Assembly: GCA_033239525.1 (NCBI GenBank)
Contig: BSYO01000020.1
Coordinates: forward strand, 14,076,546-14,140,545
Origin: Nepenthes gracilis
Taxonomy: Eukaryota; Streptophyta; Magnoliopsida; Caryophyllales; Nepenthaceae
Length of the DNA stretch: 64,000 nucleotides
Direction of reading: 5' to 3'
Positions 1-11,416 of the stretch are shown in pieces (positions within the stretch are counted from its first letter, which is position 1; each line of letters begins with the position of its first letter). The position numbers and the translations under genes are program-made. The notes beneath the pieces were generated by a model. It searched no databases and was not told the origin of the DNA. It saw nothing but the letters and a program-made list of their open reading frames with translations.

Positions 1-1343
1 CGTGAGCTAGGTTAAAGATTCAATCTTGAAGGCTAACCCATAGGGAGGTTGAGACTTGACAATCAAACCCTCGTTCTAACCTTACATTTGGTTGGAAGGA
101 ATAAAAATTCTATTATATCATTATTTCTTAGAAATAAATAGTTTTTTATTTAGTTATAATTTAATTCAAAATAAATATTTTTACAGGAATATTTATTTCT
201 ACATATTTAGGAATAAAAATTACCATATCTCATTAAGTAATTTAATTCTACATATTTATTTCAATCCATAATAAAATAGATGTCATATTCGCCCCATGTA
301 ACCCAAAATCGGTGGACAAGTCTGTCGGTCTTATTCGAGCGGTTCACTTCTTGAAGGAAGACATAATCAACTCTAGCCGACTAAAATAGTTTCCTTCTCT
401 TATTTGACTTAACAGACTTGATTGTTAATTGGAAATTGCCAATCGAACGACATTTTCTTATCTATTAATCCGACAGTTTCTTAAGTGTTTGGTTGAAAAA
501 GTCAACCGCCACTTACCTTTATATAAACTCCTCCTTCCCAATTGGAGAAAGGGACGATGCTCAATTAAATAAAACTTAATAAAAAATAATCTTAAGACAT
601 TTTAGCGCACACGCACTCTCTCGTTAAGGCGTTTTCTAATAAGCACAAATCATAAAGTCATTTTTATAACTATTTTTATTTTACATTCTCCATTTTCTTT
701 CCTTAAAGAAAGATACTGACTTAAGTGTTGGAGGATATACTGAGAAGTAAGTCTCACCGATCATTTGACTGTACATTTGTTATATTGTACAGAATCCAGA
801 TTAAGAGTATACAGAGACCGGATTTGCGTTAGACTAATCAGACAATTCTAGACTCTCTAATTCCTATAACAATTTGGACTTGAGGACGCATTAGATTATG
901 TTAAAAATAATATTCAAAATCTTAATTTATATTAATTGCTCTTGATTTAAAGTCTGATTAAAATGACTTAATATCGTGAACAATACTTTATTTATTTCTT
1001 TGATGATAGGAAATGAACGGGCGTGATTCCTATATAACTGTGTGTCCTTTTATTTATTAAAAAAAAATACAACTGTTAGTCTATAAGAAAAAAGAGTTTA
1101 CAAATATGGCATAATAGACTCTATTTTTCTATTCACGTATAAAATTCTATTTCTCTTTAAAAGGATCACAGAGCATTACTTGTTTTCTTATTCCTTTCTA
1201 ATTTTTTGAAAGAATTATTATGAATCATATAAATCAAGATTTGTATCAATCCTCATTTCTTGCATACTGATTATTCTATTCTAAAATTATCAAATAGTAT
1301 TTATGTATCTGCTCATATCCAACCGTCCATCGCCTTCAATACA
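1..1343. other. AT-rich intergenic sequence, no gene seen
   Basis: No convincing coding region is visible. A more GC-mixed stretch around 290-660 contains a TATA-like TTTATATAAACTCC and might be an old LTR promoter region, but I could not find paired ends. Confidence 0.4.
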
Positions 1344-1754
1344 TCACTTTATATAAAATTTCAAGAGTTCCTTATTTTTCCCATGACTCTTTTCATAAAC
1401 CAATGCCGAGTAATTAATATACACATAGCTCTCATCAATCTGCACCCTTGAGGCGATAAGAAGCTTGTAAATTCTGTCGTCGATTTTGATCCTATGTCTG
1501 CCTGTGATCACTCTAAGGAACCAAATCTTGAACTGAAAAAGGATAATATGACTGTTATTGTATTCTTCTACTACAAACTTCCCAAGATCGATCACGTGGG
1601 GATTGCTAACGTTCTTTGATCAGACGCTAGATGTGAACCGTCGGGTCATTTGGCACCTTGGCTGAGTTGCTTAGGGCACAAGTTAAGGCATTGTTGAAAA
1701 TAACAGGCAAGAGAATCAGAGAAATGAAAAAAAAAGAAAAAATCGACCTTGCAT
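1344..1754 (-). pseudogene. Cystatin-like pseudogene, copy 1
   Basis: On the minus strand the piece starts with an ATG at 1754 and a hydrophobic leader (MQGRFFLFF...), then a cystatin-like domain. The residues VIDLGKFVVEEYNN match the plant cystatin signature of the LARFAV-x-E-H/Y-N type. They are followed by a beta-strand pattern ending in YSALVYEKSHGKNKELLKF, comparable to the usual Y-x-A-x-V-W-x-KPW region. Phytocystatins inhibit papain-like cysteine proteases, and a leader would make this a secreted form. Here the leader and domain are in different frames, there is a stop after VHI, and the inhibitory QxVxG loop is replaced by RHRIKI, so it is unlikely to work. Family assignment rests on motif resemblance only. 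Confidence 0.6.
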
Positions 1755-1819
1755 TATCACAATGTAAGAAGAAATGAACGAGTTGTTCTTGTCTTTTGAA
1801 TTTAGACCAAAAGGAAATT

Positions 1820-2214
1820 TCAAGAGTTCCCTACTCTTGCCATGTCTCTTTTCATAAACCAATGCCGAGCAACTAACATAGCTCTCATCAATCCACACCC
1901 TTAAGACAATAAGATGCTTGTAAATTCTATCATTGATCATGATCCGTCGATCATGCAAATCCTTCCCTTGATCACTCTAAGGAACCAAATCTTGAACCTG
2001 GAAAGGATAATCTGACGGTTATTGTATTCTTCTACTGCAAACTTCTCGAGATCGATCACGTGGGATCGCTAATATTCTTGATCAGATGGTAGATGTGAAG
2101 TGTCATGTCCTTTGGCACCTCAGCCAAGTCACTCAGGGCATAAGTTAAGACATCGTTGAAAATAACGGGCAAGAGAACCAAAGAAGCAAAAAGAAAGAAA
2201 AACCGACCCTGCAT
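1820..2214 (-). pseudogene. Cystatin-like pseudogene, copy 2
   Basis: This second unit of the array starts with an ATG at 2214 and a clear signal-peptide-like leader (MQGRFFFLFASLVLLPVIF). The leader runs in frame into LAEVPKDMTLHIYHLIKNIS. A one-base loss near 2068 compared with copy 1 then throws the cystatin core out of frame. The core reappears in another frame as NDRIYKHLIVLRVWIDESYV...SALVYEKRHGKSRELLKF. The reading frame of its tail continues without a stop into the leader of copy 1, so the units are joined in frame across the spacer. Non-functional as it stands. Confidence 0.6.
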
Positions 2215-2279
2215 TATCACAATGTAAGAAGAAATGAACGAGTCGTTCTCGTCTTTTGAATTTAGTCCAAAAGGAAATT

Positions 2280-2668
2280 TCAAGAGTTATGTATTCTTCC
2301 CATGACTCTCTTCATAAACCAATGCCGAGCAATTAATGTACACAGCTCTCATCAATCTGCACCCTTGAGGCGATAAGAAGCTTGTAAATTTTGCCGTCGA
2401 TCTTGATCCTATATCTGCCCTTAATCACTCTAAGGAACCAAATCTCGAACCTGGAAAGGATAATATGACGGTTATTGTATTCTTCTATTGCAAACTTCCT
2501 GAGATCGATCACATAGGGGTTGCTAACATTCTTGATCGGATGCTAGATGTGAAGCGTCATGTCCTTTGGCACCTCGGCTGAGTTACTTAGGGCACAAGTT
2601 AAAGCATCATTGAAAATAACGGGCAAGAGAACTAAAGAAGCGAGAAGAAAGAAAAACCGACCTTGCAT
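2280..2668 (-). pseudogene. Cystatin-like pseudogene, copy 3
   Basis: This is the first unit in minus-strand order, with its ATG at 2668. It is the least damaged copy. The leader (MQGRFFFLLASLVLLPVIF) and the core (NPYVIDLRKFAIEEYNNRHI, then IKIDGKIYKLLIASRVQIDE) share one frame, broken by a single TAG after the residues MTLHI. A two-base loss near 2338 then shifts the last strand (LLGIGL instead of YSALVYEK). The QxVxG loop is absent here too. It could represent a diverged cystatin-like secreted family rather than a true inhibitor. Confidence 0.6.
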
Positions 2669-2720
2669 TATAAGAAAAAGTGAATGAGTTGTCCTCGTCT
2701 TCTAAACTTAGTCTAAAGTA

Positions 2721-4023
2721 TTTAGGCTAGAAAGGAAAAATTAAAATTTTAAATTTTAAATAAAATATATTTATTATAAGTTACAAACTTTAAAAATGTA
2801 ATCAATATCATAATGTAAGATTATTAAATGCTTGAATAATAGAAATTGGCTTGGAAGATACATTGCTCGATCGGCCTTTGACTAGGGGGCTCAAATATTT
2901 AACGGTTAAGATTAAATATTTTAATAATTTTAAAAATAATATATTTTTTTTATAATATGTAATTTTAAAATTTTAAATTACTATAAAAAATCAAAAAAAC
3001 TATTTTATATATTTAAAATCAAAACCAATCCATTAGATCTATATGATCCAACGAATAAAACTGAGTTTGAGGGGCTCCAACTCACCAATGCATTGGCGCC
3101 CCTCCATTTTTCATAAGCTCTATTTATTTTAAATAATATTTATCAAAAAAAATATATTTTTCACATAAAATATTTTTTTTGGGAATTTTTTCCATATTTT
3201 CCATTCGTATTATTTTTAGCAAATATATTTTTGAAAAAAAAAACTTCTCATAATATATAATTTTTGATATTTGCCGAATACATACAATAAAATTAAAATT
3301 ATCATATAAATCGACAATAGTAGTTATAATTACAGTTATTTATTATGGTAATATTTTTTTAATTAAAATTTTTTATTGATGATAATATTAACGATCAAAA
3401 ATATATTTTCAGCTATTTTTAGTCTCAGGATTTGTTTTTCAACCAATAAAATTATGAAAAAATACGAAAAAAATCTAAATATTTTATTATTATTTTTAAT
3501 TTTGATATTAACATTTAGATCAATGAGTCATTTTCTCCTTAGTACTAACTGGCCAAACTTAATTAATTTAGATTATAAGTTTGCATGAAAAATTTGAAAT
3601 TTCTCTGCTTAAGTTCAAATTATTTCATATTAATTGAATAAAAATATAGTATTCTATTTATAATTGACCGTACTAACCCTTTTTTTTTTTTTTGGTTTAC
3701 TCAGTTCCTTGGTTTTGTATAAGTTAAAATGGACACTGTGATTTAAAATGTTTTTTTTTAATTCAATTATTATTTAAAATTTGTTACTATTGAATATTTC
3801 TTTTTATTATAATTATTTCTCAGTATATGATTATAGTGGGACTGTATTCGTGTGAGGTGCCATGTAATCTCGACCTTTCACTGCTTTAAAAATAATCATA
3901 ACCGTTGAAATGATAAATGAGTCTCTTATTTAAAAGAATTACATTAGAGTTCGTATAATTTGTACAGTTTATGGGAAATGGATTTGCTAGTTCTATCATT
4001 TATATGGTAGAAAAATTAATTTT
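2721..4023. other. AT-rich intergenic sequence
   Basis: Very AT-rich, with runs of A and T and no reading frame resembling a protein family. I see no gene. Confidence 0.5.
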
Positions 4024-4312
4024 GTTACGTCCCGGGTTCCTGATTGTTATACGGATTAGGGAGCCTTCCAATCTTTCATTGCGGATCGATCTAGATCGGG
4101 TCCGGTATCCGTCACTGATAACCAAGAACCTGCACAACACGAACCACAAATAAGAGATCAGAGGACAACGGGGGGCTATCCCCATTTAAAACTCTGACGA
4201 TCAAGTCAGATATCTTCCACAATAAACGGAGAAATGCACGTTTAAAGGTAAACGTGGTGAGAATACAAAGATGCAGCGATGAGGGGAGTGTGAGAGGGAT
4301 GTATTTGGAGGC
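4024..4312 (-). repeat. Truncated LTR related to the two solo LTRs
   Basis: It begins TGTTACGTCCCGGG and continues TACGGATTAGGGAGCCTT, GCACAACACGAACCACAAA, CTCAAGTCAG-like and AATAAACGGAGAAATG. These match in order the start of the solo LTR at 32744 (TGTTGCGTCCCGGG, TACGGATTAGGGAGCCTTT, GCACAACACAAACAACAAA, CAATAAACGGAAATG). Similarity fades near 4312, where a different repeat begins, so only about 290 bp remain. Strand is given relative to the copy at 10440. Confidence 0.65.
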
Positions 4313-4388
4313 TTGAGCTCCGTGAATACACCCGACAGAGGGGCGGCTTACCTGTACGCTCTTGGAGGGCAGCTTAAAGGTGTGCATA

Positions 4389-4855
4389 TAACGTCCCCAA
4401 GTATCCGCATGGAGATATTGTCCGCTTTGACAGCCACACAGGCTTCGCAAGGTTTTGCTCTTGGTAGACGGCCTCCACTGCCTCCAAAACGCGTCTCCAT
4501 GGGAAGGATATCTACGCCTCTATGAGAGTGCGCTTCATGCCTCCTTCCAATCTGATGTGGGACTCTACAGTTCACCCCGCCTCAAAGGGGTCTAGCGTCC
4601 TCATTGGCACAGCGAACCCGGGTCTCGGCTCTGATACCACTTGTAACGTCCCCAAGCACCCGCATCCATATGGAGATATTGTCCGCTTTGGTAGCCACAC
4701 AAGCTTCGTACAGTTTTACTCTTGACAGACGGTCTCCACCACCTCCAAAACGCGTCTTCATGGGAAGGGTCTCCACGCCTCTATAGGAGCGCGCTTCGTG
4801 CCCCCTTCCAATCCGATGTGGGACTCTACAGTCCACCCCGCCTCAAAGAGCTTAA
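4389..4855. repeat. Two tandem copies of a ~253-bp dispersed repeat
   Basis: TAACGTCCCCAAG followed by GGAGATATTGTCCGCTTTG occurs at 4389 and again at 4642. Both copies continue through CCAAAACGCGTCT, CATGGGAAGG and GATGTGGGACTCTACAG to CACCCCGCCTCAAAG. The link between them includes GGCTCTGATACCACTTGTAA, a phrase common in dispersed plant repeats. No protein is credible in it. Confidence 0.8.
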
Positions 4856-4859
4856 AATC

Positions 4860-5310
4860 GGAATAAAATATTAAAACCGAGGGTATATTTTTGTTTTCGA
4901 CTTAAAAATCGGAAGAAGATTGAAATCCAGAGCAAAAATGTCAAAAATGAAATCCGGAGGCCAGAGTGGCCTTATACCTTTCAATATCGGAATGGCCTTA
5001 TGCCACTTAAAATCGGGGAAGCTTGTGCCATAGAAGGCCGGACTGCTTAAAGTCCGGAATAGATGATAAGAAAATGTTGATCGGAATTTGTAAGGTTGAT
5101 CGGCTTTTAGAATGTTGATTGGCTTTTAGAATATTGACCGGCTTTGAGTAAATGTTGACCGAAAATTATAATATTGACCGAATATTGACCAGCGTCAAAA
5201 TGTTGACCGGCCAAGGAGTTGACCGGCCTTGAAAAAGGTTAACCGGTCTTGAATAAAAGAAGTGAAACGATGACCGACTCTGAGCATTGACCAAAGAGTT
5301 GACCGGAATA
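4860..5310. repeat. Degenerate array of (A)TGTTGACCGGC words
   Basis: Short, irregularly spaced copies of ATGTTGACCGGCTTT / GTTGACCGG recur about a dozen times between 5070 and 5310, preceded by similar AAATCGGA words from 4850. This looks like a decayed minisatellite in non-coding transposon DNA. Confidence 0.6.
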
Positions 5311-5960
5311 AATTAAGGGTAGCTAAAGATAAGGACCAACTTTACTGATTAGTTAAAATCTAATTAGACCCCAACTAAATAAAGTGAACCACCCCACTGA
5401 CCGTCTGAAAAGAAATACCAAAGTAAGCAACTTAAACTACTTATTCCCACCTAACCTCTGAAAAGAAGTACCAAGTAGGTAACTTACCCAACTTACTCCA
5501 CCTAACCCCGCATCAATATATACTCAGTTTCGGTCAAAGAAGCAAGTATGAGTGCCTGCGAGAAGGAAAATTAAGGAGTAGAGAAGGAGAGAAAGCTTCA
5601 AGTCTGTAGGAGTGGGCGGACAACTGTCAGGCAAGTGTATACTCTATTTTTAACTTTAGAATATTGCAAGTATACTTCGGACGATCATTCTTTTAAGTTC
5701 ATTGCAAGTGTGCCCAATTTTTAAAGTTCATGCTTTGCAAATATACTTCCATCTCCAATGTTCCAACTTTAAAAACTGTCAGTTTTTCCTTTCAATTTAG
5801 GTTAAATGCATACTGTTTTAATTACTGTTTGATAAGTTGTATTTTAGTTTGAATTCATGCTTTCTGCCTTTTGTCCTATACCTTCTACTAAACTCATGTT
5901 TAAATTAGAGTACATGAAAATAAAAAAATAGACCGACTTGTATGTCACTTGCATTATCAA
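5311..5960. other. Non-coding sequence between minisatellites
   Basis: It holds a short duplicated stretch (CACCCCACTGACCGTCTGAAAAG and CACCTAACCTCTGAAAAG, near 5391 and 5449). A TATA-like CATCAATATATACTCAG at 5511 is followed by repeated GCAAGTGTA / GCAAATATACTTC phrases. It could be the promoter part of an old LTR; ends were not found. Confidence 0.35.
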
Positions 5961-6560
5961 AATTTGAAACCGGCATTGATTGGTAAAAGAATTTGAAACC
6001 GGCCTTATAGTATAATTTGAAATCGGCTTAAGTAAATATCGTAACCGGCCTTACACGTTAATTTGAAAACGGCCTGGCATATTAATTTGAAACCGGCCAT
6101 GCATAATAATTTGAAATCAGCCAATAATAATTGAAATCGGCCTTGGATTTATAATTTTGAAACCGGCCAAGAATAATTGAAATCTGCCTTATGTTACAAT
6201 TGAAACCGGTATTTGTATTAAAATTTTAAAATCGACATTTGCATTGTAAATTTTGAAACCGGCCTTGTATTATAATTGAAACCAACATTTGTCTTGTAAT
6301 TTGAAACTGACATTTGCATTGTAAATTTTGAAACCGCCCTTGTACTATAATTAAAACCGGCATTTGTATTATAATTTTAAAATCGGCATTTGCATTATAA
6401 CTGGATTCGGCCATATATCGTAATTTGAAACCGACATTTATAATGAAACCTTGAAACTGGATTGCCAAGTGACGCATAAAAATCATGGTTTGAAACCGGT
6501 CTTGTAACATAAATTTGAAACTAGCTTTATAGTGTGATTTTGAAACCGGCTAGTGATATG
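5960..6560. repeat. Minisatellite of AATTTGAAACCGGC units
   Basis: More than 20 imperfect copies of a 25-30 bp unit (TAATTTGAAACCGGCCTTG with variants) run head to tail. Open frames across it are artefacts of the repeat. Confidence 0.85.
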
Positions 6561-6659
6561 GCCGTCCGAAATGAACAAAGAAAATGTGAACCGGCTTTAT
6601 AATGAGACAAATAAGTTTAGACCTTAGCATTGGGAGATAAAGTTCTCCGACATGCCTTA

Positions 6660-6800
6660 GAACTTTATGGTGATAATCGAGGATAAGGAAAGTGAGAGCC
6701 ATCCCCGGGGCTTTGTACAAGGAGGCAGTGATAGCCGTCATCGGGGCTTTATACAAGGAGAAAGTGAGAGCCGTCCTCGGGAATTTGTACAAGAAGGTAT
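6660..6800. repeat. Three ~45-bp units with GAGAGCC..TC..GGG..TTTGTACAAG
   Basis: GTGAGAGCCATCCCCGGGG, GTGATAGCCGTCATCGGGG and GTGAGAGCCGTCCTCGGG each precede CTTTGTACAAGGAG-like sequence. Non-coding. Confidence 0.6.
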
Positions 6801-7539
6801 TGCCGTGATTATGAGGAGATGTACACAATTTATCCTCGATTAAAGCCCCCTTCCGCTAAGTAAAAACCTTACCAATAAAAGATGATTTCTATACTATAAC
6901 TGGCCTTATTTTATATTCTAATATTAACTGTCCTGGCTTTCTAATCGACTTTTGTATAGTCCGGCCAATTGTTACCTTATGATATTTATGCTGCATGATT
7001 ACTTGCCTTGACCGTTTTAGTGTTTTGTACGATTCCGGCCGAATGATATCTTGTGTATGTATTTGTAACTGTTGACAGCACAAACGTTTTATGAAAAATC
7101 TGCATATACCTTGTTGAGCTCCGACTCACTGTTTTCTTTTTTTTGCCCTTCAGATGAAATTTTAGAATTCGTGCCCGATGAGACGGAGTGACTAGAGCCT
7201 ATCCGAAGGATTGTAAGGAATTAGAAGCATACTTTTTGGAAGACTGCCACAAAAGAAGCAATTAATGAATTGATCTATTAAAATTGATGAATTTTTATAA
7301 TTAGACATTTATGGCTATATATTCAGGAATGAATTTCATGGGAATGAATATGAATATTTCAGTAGGATATTAGATTGACTTCCGCTATATGTTTAATGAC
7401 TAAAGTGTATCAGTCCTAGATGACATCTGTGATCTTGTGATTGGAAGGCACGATCGGCCCGGACCAGACCAACAAAACTTTGGTGTCAGTTCCATGAGGT
7501 CGCTGGCGGAATGCAAAAAAAAAAATCGTTCCGTTACAG

Positions 7540-7910
7540 CGCCCGTGGAGGGCGGCTTGGAGGTGCTCCCAGCAAAGGGGCGACTTATAGGTGAGCCCGT
7601 GGAGGGCGGCTTGGAGGTGCGCCCGGTAAAGGGACGGCTTATAGGTGCACCCGTGGAGGGAGATTTTGAGGTACGTCCAGTAAAAGGGCGGCTTATAGGT
7701 GCGCTCATGAAGCGGTGGCTTAGATATGCGCCCGACAGAGAAACGACTTATAGGTGCGCCCGGTAGAAGGGCGGTTTATAGTTGTGCGCGTGGAGGGCGG
7801 CTTGGAAGTGCGCTCGGCAAAGGTATGGCTTAGAGGTCCGCCCACGGCGGGCGACTTAGAGGTGCGCCTGGCAAAGGGAGGCTTACAGTTGTGCCCGCGG
7901 ATGGTGACTT
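7540..7910. repeat. GC-rich minisatellite (GTGGAGGGCGGCTTGGAGGTGCGCCCG)
   Basis: Alternating units of about 35 bp, CCGTGGAGGGCGGCTTGGAG and GTGCGCCCGGTAAAGGGACG, run through this block, well over GC average for the area. The segment at 4313-4390 carries the same phrases (CCCGACAGAGGGGCGGCTTA, GGAGGGCAGCTTAAAGGTG). Confidence 0.85.
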
Positions 7911-7984
7911 TGAGGAGAATGACTAAGTTGTACTAGTGAGTCAACGTTCTAATTACCTGAGCGAAGAGTTAACTCTTGGACTGC

Positions 7985-8510
7985 AAGTTCCTGACTTCAG
8001 GATGGAGGGATTATGACTCCAAGACGGAGGGCTGAGGGCCTCTTGGCTGGCGGAAGGTTGAGGGCCTCCGGACGGGAGGAGGGCTAAGAGCCTCCTAGTG
8101 GCGAAGAGTCGATAGCCTCCATGCCCTCTGGAAAGATGAGAGCTCCATGTCTCCTGGAAGGAGGAGGGCTACCTCCAGACGAGCAAAGGGTTAAAGGCCT
8201 CCTAGCCGGCAGAGAGCCGATAGCTTTCGAATGGGAGGAGGGCTGATAGCCCCTGACAGGGCCTTCGGATTAGAGAATGGTTGAGAACCTCTGGGCAACG
8301 GAAGGTCGAGGGTCTCCGGATTGGAGGAGGGCTATGAGTCTCCTGGCGGCAGAAGGTTGCTGATGGCCTCCAAGCAGCGAAGGGCTGATAGCCTCCAAAT
8401 GAGATGAGGACTAAAAGCCTCAAGTATTGGAGGTGACCGAGAGGCCTCGAATGGGCGGAGAGCCAAGGGGCCTCCTGGATGAGAGGAGGGCTGAATATCT
8501 CCCGGCCGCC
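7985..8510. repeat. Minisatellite of GGAGGGCTGAGAGCCTCC units
   Basis: About 15 imperfect copies of a 30-40 bp unit built from GGAGGAGGGCTGA(G/T)AGCCTCC and GGAAGGTTGAGGGCCTCCGG. The GGAGGAGGGCT..GAGCCTCC core is a near-palindrome and could form short hairpins. Non-coding. Confidence 0.8.
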
Positions 8511-8539
8511 AGTCTGCTCTTGTTGGAGATTGACTAGCA

Positions 8540-10439
8540 ATGGCTATACCCTTCTTTGAGCCATATGGAGCCTTATGGAGTTTCTTTAAGCTTCTCCAAC
8601 TTATCCCTCAATATTTGAGGGTGCTCACTTTTATAGTGGAATTTACAGATACACAGTTTCTCTAAAAGTAGTGTGGAACTTTTATTTTGAAGGAAGTATG
8701 TTGGATTGTGGGCTTACTGCGGGGTTTGACCTATTAGGCCAATGGTTTTTGGACCCATCAAATTTATTAATTTCTTAAATATTATTTTTTTCTATTAAAG
8801 ATCGAATTCATGAAAAAACTAATTTCTCTAGTTAAATTTAATAAAATTATATAAAACTATAATTTTCAGTCATTTCAATAGATTAATATTTATATGTCAC
8901 ATCATATGAGATAATTTTATTATGACTCCTCTACCTATGAGCAATTGTTGTACTATAAGGGTACTCATATCCGTTCATTTAAATAAGTATTTATATTTAA
9001 ATATAAATATTAAATTTATAAAAAATATAATATTGGACTATTTATTTTTTTAGACCGTCTAAAATTTAAAGTTTATGAGGACAAGGGTTAAACTTGGACA
9101 CTTTAAGTTTAGGTGTATATCAATCATTGGTTGTTGCTATTGTTATTGTTATTCATTTCAATTTTGATTTATATTTTTTTTTTATGTCAAAAAAATTTAA
9201 AAAAATATTTTTTTAAAATATTGTTGAATGATATAATGAATGGAATTTGATTTTGGAAGGGTAAGTTAAAAATATATATTTAACTATTTTTAAAATTTTT
9301 CTAAAATATAATTTAATTTATATAATCATTCATTATAGATAGTCCAATATATTATATAAATTATAGTAGATATTTACATTTAAAATAATAATATAAATAA
9401 TATAGTTTAAATATTTTTTTAAATAATTTAATATAAGTACTCCAAAAAATTACTAAACTGAATATTATTGGATCAAAATACATCTAATGGTTTAATAGAA
9501 AATAAAATGGTTGCCTCAAAGGACTAATTGTCACATATGCCCCTCTGAGAAACTTTAATTAAAACTCATTTTGGTTTTTAAAGAAATACAGAAAATAAAA
9601 AATATTTAATATTATGCATTTTTAAAAAATATTTATTAATATTATTCCGTATTTAAACTTATTTAGATATATCTAATTTTTCTCCAATTTATTTTATTAA
9701 AACTTAAACTTATTTTTATTTTATTCCATATATTTGAAATTACATTTATAAAAATTAAAATATAAAAAAATAATTTTCTATCTTAATTTAAGATATAATT
9801 TTTATTAATTTGATTTTTAAATTATAATTGAAAAAAATACATTTTAATACTTTATATTTTATAAATATCATGTTAGATTTATAAATATATACTTATGATA
9901 GGTACAGCTAAAAGGAGCCGGCCTAATATTCAATTAGATAATAGGCTCAAATATTAATAGTATAACAAAAAATACCACAGAGTCAATCGGGCAGAAATGT
10001 TTAAACGTATGAACCAAAAGGTAAAGTCTAAACAGTCAAATATTAAAGTATTATAATGAGGTACTTAATAGACTGATATGGAAGAGTGGTCGAAGCAATA
10101 CTTTACCTGTAAGTTAGGTGGTCTCCTCATTAAATAGGAATGATCGTTACATACGGTAAGTAATACCGTCCATCATTAATCTAAAATGAAATCATGTACA
10201 CGTATCGATCTCAGGTGCCGATTAACCAAATGTACATCTGATTATAAATAAAATTTCTCCCCAAAGTAAAAGGAGAAGAAAAAGAAAAAACTATTCAATC
10301 TGTTAAATACACAAAAAAGAGTATAACCCTCTAAATATACACTCATCTTTATCCTCATTTATTTAATACAATTTATGTTTTAACATCTTTTTAAATTTAT
10401 TAGAAAGATCATTAATTTAAACGTTAAAAGATATATTAG
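8540..10439. other. AT-rich intergenic sequence with an LTR-like stretch
   Basis: No gene is visible. 9900-10430 is less AT-rich (GGTACAGCTAAAAGGAGCCGG...), has a TATAAATAAAATTTC phrase near 10245 and looks like the regulatory part of an LTR, but a matching partner or clear ends are missing. 8590-8690 has a similar LTR-like TTTTATAGTGG. Confidence 0.4.
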
Positions 10440-11411
10440 TGTTGGGACCCATGTCCTGGCTCATGAGACAGGCCCAGGCCCATGAAGCAGGACGCGGCCC
10501 GTACGGAGATCAGAGGCCCACGAGAAGATATCAGCCCAACCTAAGGGGCAAATGGCGCAAGCCCACAACGGAAGGAGGCAACGGTAACCTGCGGCGCATT
10601 AAATGCGTAGCCGGGAACAGGACAAAAAGGCGGAAAGGCTAGCCAATAGAGGCGTGGCTGGCGCAGCGCCAACGCCACCCGCTGCCATCTACAAACGGCC
10701 AACCAATCCCTGCTCAGAAAAAATCGGGCGTGGTCAACAATGCTCAGCAGTGTGCCAATCACGGCAACAGGGTGGCCGGCGTGACCGGCGGTCCATGACA
10801 GCGACCAGCGGCGCAATAGCCCAAGCGACGGGCGTTTTGGCGCCCAAGAGTCCAACGGGGTAAGGCGTATAAAAACCTTCACACCCCACAGAGAAAGAGA
10901 CTTCTTTGGATCAATCTCCCAGACTCTTGACGACCCTTTGATCCAAGCATTCAAACGGAGCATCCTTGGTCATCAACCTTCCTCTTCTCTGAAACACGAG
11001 AGTGACGAGTTAAAGCGGAGCTTTGCCTCATCTAGCTGACTCGCTCACCATCCCAGCATCCTCCGAGATCACGAAAAAGTTAGCCACCCACTGCGGTGCA
11101 TCACGGAAGCCAGGCCTTCCAATACCCGCTCACTACCTTTCCCCACATCATCGCATAAGCACTTCTACGCTTTCATAGCATTTCTCCGCGCACTACCTTA
11201 GCGTGCGCCATTTCAGTATGGTTGACTTGAGCGTCGGAGCGGCCTCGGTGGGAGAAATCCCGCCGGACCCTTCACCTCTTGTTTGTTGTTTGTGTTGTGC
11301 AGGTCCAGGTTCATAGAGACGGAGACCGGACCCTTCTTTCGGAGCAACCACACGCTTAGGAATCCGAAGGCTCCCTAATCCGTACGACAACCTTGGGCCC
11401 GGGACGCAACA
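10440..11411 (+). mobile_element. Solo LTR, family A, + orientation
   Basis: It starts TGTTGGGACCCATG and ends CCCGGGACGCAACA, the usual TG..CA borders of an LTR. The 5-bp target duplication ATTAG is perfect (10435-10439 and 11412-11416). A TATA-like GTATAAAAACC at 10869 marks the promoter and sets the orientation. No internal retrotransposon sequence adjoins it, so it is a solo LTR left by recombination between two LTRs. Frames in it are not genes. The same family is at 32744-33705 in reverse and, truncated, at 4024. Confidence 0.93.
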
Positions 11412-11416
11412 ATTAG

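Larger units (their letters stand above)
1361..2720. repeat. Three tandem copies of a ~460-bp unit
   Basis: The phrase TCAAGAGTT...CCATG starts units at 1361, 1820 and 2280, a period of 459-460 bp. Each unit carries one cystatin-like reading frame on the minus strand and the short spacer to the next. The copies differ at scattered sites and by small indels, so the triplication is not recent. Confidence 0.9.

Noticed and set aside
5960..6560. Short repeated words with variable gaps resembling a CRISPR or a coding repeat protein
   Set aside because: The units vary in length and sequence and carry no open coding pattern. This is a minisatellite in eukaryotic DNA.
7400..7936. Open frames rich in Pro/Ser/Arg or Gly/Val across 7400-7936 and 8202-8540
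   Set aside because: They are translations of minisatellite units in several frames at once.
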